Assembly (NCBI GenBank): GCA_023386795.1
Contig: JAEWJB010000188.1
Location: 62,001-126,000, forward strand
Direction: 5' to 3'
DNA from: Pseudomonadota bacterium
GTDB taxonomy: Bacteria > Pseudomonadota > Gammaproteobacteria > Xanthomonadales > Xanthomonadaceae
Length of the DNA stretch: 64,000 nucleotides
Each line of letters starts with the position of its first letter. The stretch's first letter is position 1. A model generated the notes under the pieces. It did not search any database, was not told the origin of the DNA, and saw nothing but the letters and a program-made list of their open reading frames with translations. The translations under genes were made by a program, and so were the position numbers. Of this stretch, positions 61,023-64,000 are shown piece after piece.

Positions 61023-64000
61023 CTAGGCCGTCGCCGCCCGGCCTTCTGACACCTGCGCCTGCCGGCTGGCCAATGCTTCGATCAGTTCGACCAGCCCCAG
61101 CGGATCCAGCGGCTTGCCCATGTGGCCATCGAAGCCGGCCAGCATCGCCCGCTCGCGGTCTTCCACGCGCACGTAGGCGGTCAACGCGATGGCCGCGATG
61201 CGCGGCTGCCGCACCTGGCCCCCGTTGCGCACCGCCTGGATGAGGTCGTAGCCATCGCGGCCGGGCATGGCGATGTCGCTGATGAGCGCATCGAAGCCTT
61301 GCTGTCGCATCAGCTGCTCGGCTGCATCGGCCGAGGACGCGGTGGTCACTTCGGCACCGGCGTGGCGCAGGAAATGCTCGGCGGCATCGCGCGAATCATC
61401 ATCGTCGTCCACCAGCAGCAGGTGCATGCCGCCGAGGCGACCGGTCATCGCCTGCGGCAACGGACCCACCTTGCCGCTGGCCGGGTCCTGCACGCGCGGC
61501 GCGCTGACGCCATGCTGGTACGGCAGCACAAGGGTGAAGGTCGCGCCCTGCCCGTGCCCCGCACTGGTGGCGCCGAGCCAACCGCCATGCAGGTCGATCA
61601 ACTGGCGCGAGATCGACAGGCCCAACCCGAGGCCGCCGACCCGCCGCGTGGTGCTGGCATCGGCCTGGCGGAAGCGGTCGAACACGTGCGGCAGGAAATC
61701 CGGCGCGATGCCCACGCCCGAATCATGCACGGACAGGCGCAGGTGGTCGGGCGCGGACGCCATCTCCAGTTCCACGCGTCCCCCCGAAGGCGTGAACTTG
61801 ATGGCGTTGCCGAGCAGGTTCACCAGCACCTGCTGCAAGCGCCCGGCGTCGCCGAAGAACGGCGTGGCGGCCTCCTCCAGCCCGCGCACGCGCAGGTCGA
61901 CCTGCTTGGCAGCCGCGGTCGGGCGCATCAGGTCGATGGTGCTGCGCGCCAGCCCGCCGATATCGAAATGCTCCGGCTGCAGGCGCACCTTGCCGGACAG
62001 GATGGCGCTCATGTCCAGCAGGTCGTCGATGATCTGCGCCTGGGAGCGCGCGCTGCGCTCGATGATGACCAACCCCTTGCCGATGTTCTCCGGCGCGAAG
62101 GATTCGGTCTGCATCAGCCGCGACCAGCCAAGGATTGCGTTGAGCGGCGTACGCAGTTCGTGGCTGAGGGTGGCGAGGAAATCGTCCTTGATGCGGCTGG
62201 CGGTTTCGGCGTCGTTGCGCGCGTCCTTCTCGGCCTGCAAGGACGCCTTGAGCTGTGCATCGATGCGATTGCGCTCGATGACGATGCCGGCCAGGTGCGA
62301 GGCCGAGCGCGCCATCGCCTGCTCATGCAAGGTCGGCAGGTAGGGCGTGCGGTAGTACATGGCCAACGTGCCCAGCACCACGCCGTTGCTGCCGAGGATC
62401 GGCGTGACGTAGCAGGCGGCGATGCCCATCGCCAGCGCGTGCGTGCGGTGCTCGCCCCAGCTCAGGTCCGCGCCGATGTCCTCACAGATGATCTGGTGCG
62501 CGGAGAACGCCGCCCGACCGCAAGGCGTGCCCTCCTGCGCGATGGCCAGCCCGTCGAAGCGCACCGCGTACTCCAGCGGCAGGCTGGGCGCGGCGGCGCA
62601 GCGCAGCAGGGTCTGCTCCGGGTTGGCGAGCAGGATGGAACAGCGCAGCGCCCGCTCGCCGCGTGCCTCCACGCTCAGCGCGATGGAATCGAGCACGATG
62701 GCCAGCGGGGCGCCGGTGGTGATGAGGCCGAGGATCGAGCGCTCCGACGCGGTGGCATCCTCGATGCGCTTGCGCTCGGAGATATCCATCAGCGAGCCGA
62801 TATGGCCGAGGAAGGTGCCATCGACGCCGAAGTGCGCGGTTGCGGTATCCATGCACCAGCGGTATTCGCCGTCGTGGCGGCGCACGCGGTACTCGGCAGT
62901 GAAGGCGCGGCGCTCGTCCAGCGCCTGCAGGAAGCCGTGGCGCACGCGCGCCAGGTCGTCCGGGTGCACGACTTCCCACCATCCGCGCGGAATGGCCTCC
63001 TCCGGCGGCTGGCCGGTGAATTCGGTCCAGCGCGGGTTCCAATACACGCAGTTGCCCTGGGCGTCGGACATCCAGATCATCGCCGGCACTGTCTCGCACA
63101 GCTTGCGGAAGCGTGCTTCGCTCTCGGTGAGCCGGTCCTCGAAGCCACGGCGGTCGTGGATGTCGGTGTAGGTGCCGATCCACTGGCTGACACGCCCGTC
63201 TTCCTCGCGCACCGGCAAGGCACGGGCCAGATGCCAGCGGTACTGCCCGTCGTAACGGCGAAGCTCGCATTCGATCTCGAAGCTGTCACCGTCGGCCAGC
63301 GCCTGGCGCCACGCTTGCGTGGCCAGCCGCAGGCCGCTGTCGGTGTGCGCGGTATCCCAGCCTTCGCGGGCATCGGCATTCGGGTCGCAGCCAGTGTATT
63401 CGTGCCAGCGGCTGTTGAAGAAACGTGCGATGCCCTGGGTATCGGCGATGAAGACGATCTGCGGAAGCGCATCGGCCAGGCGGCGCAGGCGGGCTTCGTT
63501 GGCGGCGAGCTGCCGCTGCACGCGGCCACGCTGCATCGATTCCCAGCACCGCGCCACCACCAGGCGCACCAGTTCGATGTCGTGCTCGGACCAATACCGC
63601 GGCATGGACTGGTGCACGCCCATCACCGCCACCAGTTGGCCGTTCTTGTGCAGCGGCACCGCCAGCGAGGCGCGGATGCCGTGGTCGCGATATCCCTCGC
63701 TCAGGTAGGGCGGCGCATGCACGTCCTCGGTGTCGCGCACCACCCACGGGCGGTTGTCGAGCATGGCATCGAGGAAGCCCTCGGCGATGCTGCACAGCTC
63801 GAACTCGCCACGCACGCTGGGCAAGCCTTCGACATGGTCGCTGAGCACGCGCATCGTGCCTCGCTCCATGTCGATCAACCCGTAGCCGGCACGGTTGGCC
63901 TGCAGGTGCTGGCACAGCAGGCGCACGCTGGTATCGAGGATCTGCTGCGGCTCGGACAGCGCCATCAGGGCGTCCTCCAGGCCAAGCAGGAAGCGGTTGC
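61023..64000 (-). CDS. Hybrid sensor histidine kinase: GAF-PAS-PAS-GAF-HisKA-HATPase-REC (5' end cut)
   Basis: At least 992 residues; the frame is open past the window end and the preceding codons (RFLLGLEDALMALSEPQQ) are already GAF-like, so the gene begins outside the window. Domain order: GAF (VRLLCQHLQANRAGYGLIDM), PAS (DALPQIVFIADTQGIARFFN), PAS (ESEARFRKLCETVPAMIWMS), GAF (TGAPLAIVLDSIALSVEARG), HisKA with phospho-acceptor His in FLATLSHELRTPLNAILG, HATPase_c (VLVNLLGNAIKFTPSGG; FDRFRQADAS) and a receiver (LLLVDDDDDS; DALISDIAMPGRDG). No transmembrane segment is visible, so it senses soluble signals through GAF/PAS ligands. The partner regulator and output are not in the window. Confidence 0.9.
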   Translation of the reverse strand, partial: NRFLLGLEDALMALSEPQQILDTSVRLLCQHLQANRAGYGLIDMERGTMRVLSDHVEGLPSVRGEFELCSIAEGFLDAMLDNRPWVVRDTEDVHAPPYLSEGYRDHGIRASLAVPLHKNGQLVAVMGVHQSMPRYWSEHDIELVRLVVARCWESMQRGRVQRQLAANEARLRRLADALPQIVFIADTQGIARFFNSRWHEYTGCDPNADAREGWDTAHTDSGLRLATQAWRQALADGDSFEIECELRRYDGQYRWHLARALPVREEDGRVSQWIGTYTDIHDRRGFEDRLTESEARFRKLCETVPAMIWMSDAQGNCVYWNPRWTEFTGQPPEEAIPRGWWEVVHPDDLARVRHGFLQALDERRAFTAEYRVRRHDGEYRWCMDTATAHFGVDGTFLGHIGSLMDISERKRIEDATASERSILGLITTGAPLAIVLDSIALSVEARGERALRCSILLANPEQTLLRCAAAPSLPLEYAVRFDGLAIAQEGTPCGRAAFSAHQIICEDIGADLSWGEHRTHALAMGIAACYVTPILGSNGVVLGTLAMYYRTPYLPTLHEQAMARSASHLAGIVIERNRIDAQLKASLQAEKDARNDAETASRIKDDFLATLSHELRTPLNAILGWSRLMQTESFAPENIGKGLVIIERSARSQAQIIDDLLDMSAILSGKVRLQPEHFDIGGLARSTIDLMRPTAAAKQVDLRVRGLEEAATPFFGDAGRLQQVLVNLLGNAIKFTPSGGRVELEMASAPDHLRLSVHDSGVGIAPDFLPHVFDRFRQADASTTRRVGGLGLGLSISRQLIDLHGGWLGATSAGHGQGATFTLVLPYQHGVSAPRVQDPASGKVGPLPQAMTGRLGGMHLLLVDDDDDSRDAAEHFLRHAGAEVTTASSADAAEQLMRQQGFDALISDIAMPGRDGYDLIQAVRNGGQVRQPRIAAIALTAYVRVEDRERAMLAGFDGHMGKPLDPLGLVELIEALASRQAQVSEGRAATA

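Noticed and set aside
1..64000. CRISPR array, tRNA or rRNA genes, insertion sequences, prophage.
   Set aside because: No spaced direct repeats, no cloverleaf with conserved T-loop, no transposase or phage structural protein seen on reading the window.

Overview
The window is 64 kb of high-GC, densely coded chromosome. The gene content (OprB porin, cyclic glucan synthase, GH10/GH43/GH67/GH3 xylan enzymes under a LacI-type regulator with TAGCGCTA-centred operators, FucP-type sugar MFS with fructokinase, RND efflux) points to a gammaproteobacterium of the Lysobacterales (Xanthomonadales), near Luteibacter/Dyella/Lysobacter. That placement is inference from gene content and gene style; no rRNA or tRNA gene is visible. 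I see no prophage, transposase, CRISPR array or integron.

Layout. 1-5.5 kb: the end of a LuxR-type regulator, a SnoaL-like protein, a CoA transferase coupled to an OprB porin, and a Tat-exported alpha/beta hydrolase. 5.5-15 kb: a giant cyclic beta-1,2-glucan synthase-like gene (about 2,910 residues) followed by two small unknown genes in the same operon. 15-18 kb: oleate hydratase and a DyP-type peroxidase. 18-23 kb: a tetR-MFP-RND efflux operon whose promoter carries two CTAAC-N3-GTTAG operators. 23-30.4 kb: a Fur-box-controlled siderophore receptor, a divergent SDR/AraC pair, a small secreted protein, an M14 carboxypeptidase and pyruvate oxidase PoxB.

30.5-37.4 kb is xylan locus 1: secreted GH43; a minus-strand operon of GPH-type symporter, intracellular GH43 and aldose epimerase; and a divergent secreted GH10 xylanase. 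Two palindromic operators lie between the symporter and the xylanase. 46.8-56.6 kb is xylan locus 2: a minus-strand operon of GH67 alpha-glucuronidase, acetylesterase, GH43 and GH3 (PA14-containing), divergent from a LacI-family regulator (XylR-like), with related operators on both sides of the regulator gene. Together the loci can debranch and hydrolyse glucurono-arabino-acetyl-xylan to monosaccharides and import the oligomers. No TonB-dependent xylan receptor and no xylose isomerase or xylulokinase gene lie in the window.

37.4-46.6 kb: an HPP membrane protein, Dps, a FixL/FixJ-like two-component system with an extra stand-alone receiver, a second alpha/beta hydrolase (paralogue of the Tat-exported one), an MFS exporter, and a peroxiredoxin-DsbA pair. 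Three copies of an 18-bp motif, TCATAC-N3-GGTGTGGGG, identical at all 15 fixed positions, sit upstream of the sensor kinase/dps divergence, of the stand-alone receiver, and of the hydrolase. This is the best candidate for an undescribed regulatory circuit in the window. 56.9-60.4 kb: a LacI regulator, FucP-type MFS and fructokinase operon. 60.6-64 kb: a small membrane protein and a hybrid sensor kinase cut by the window end.
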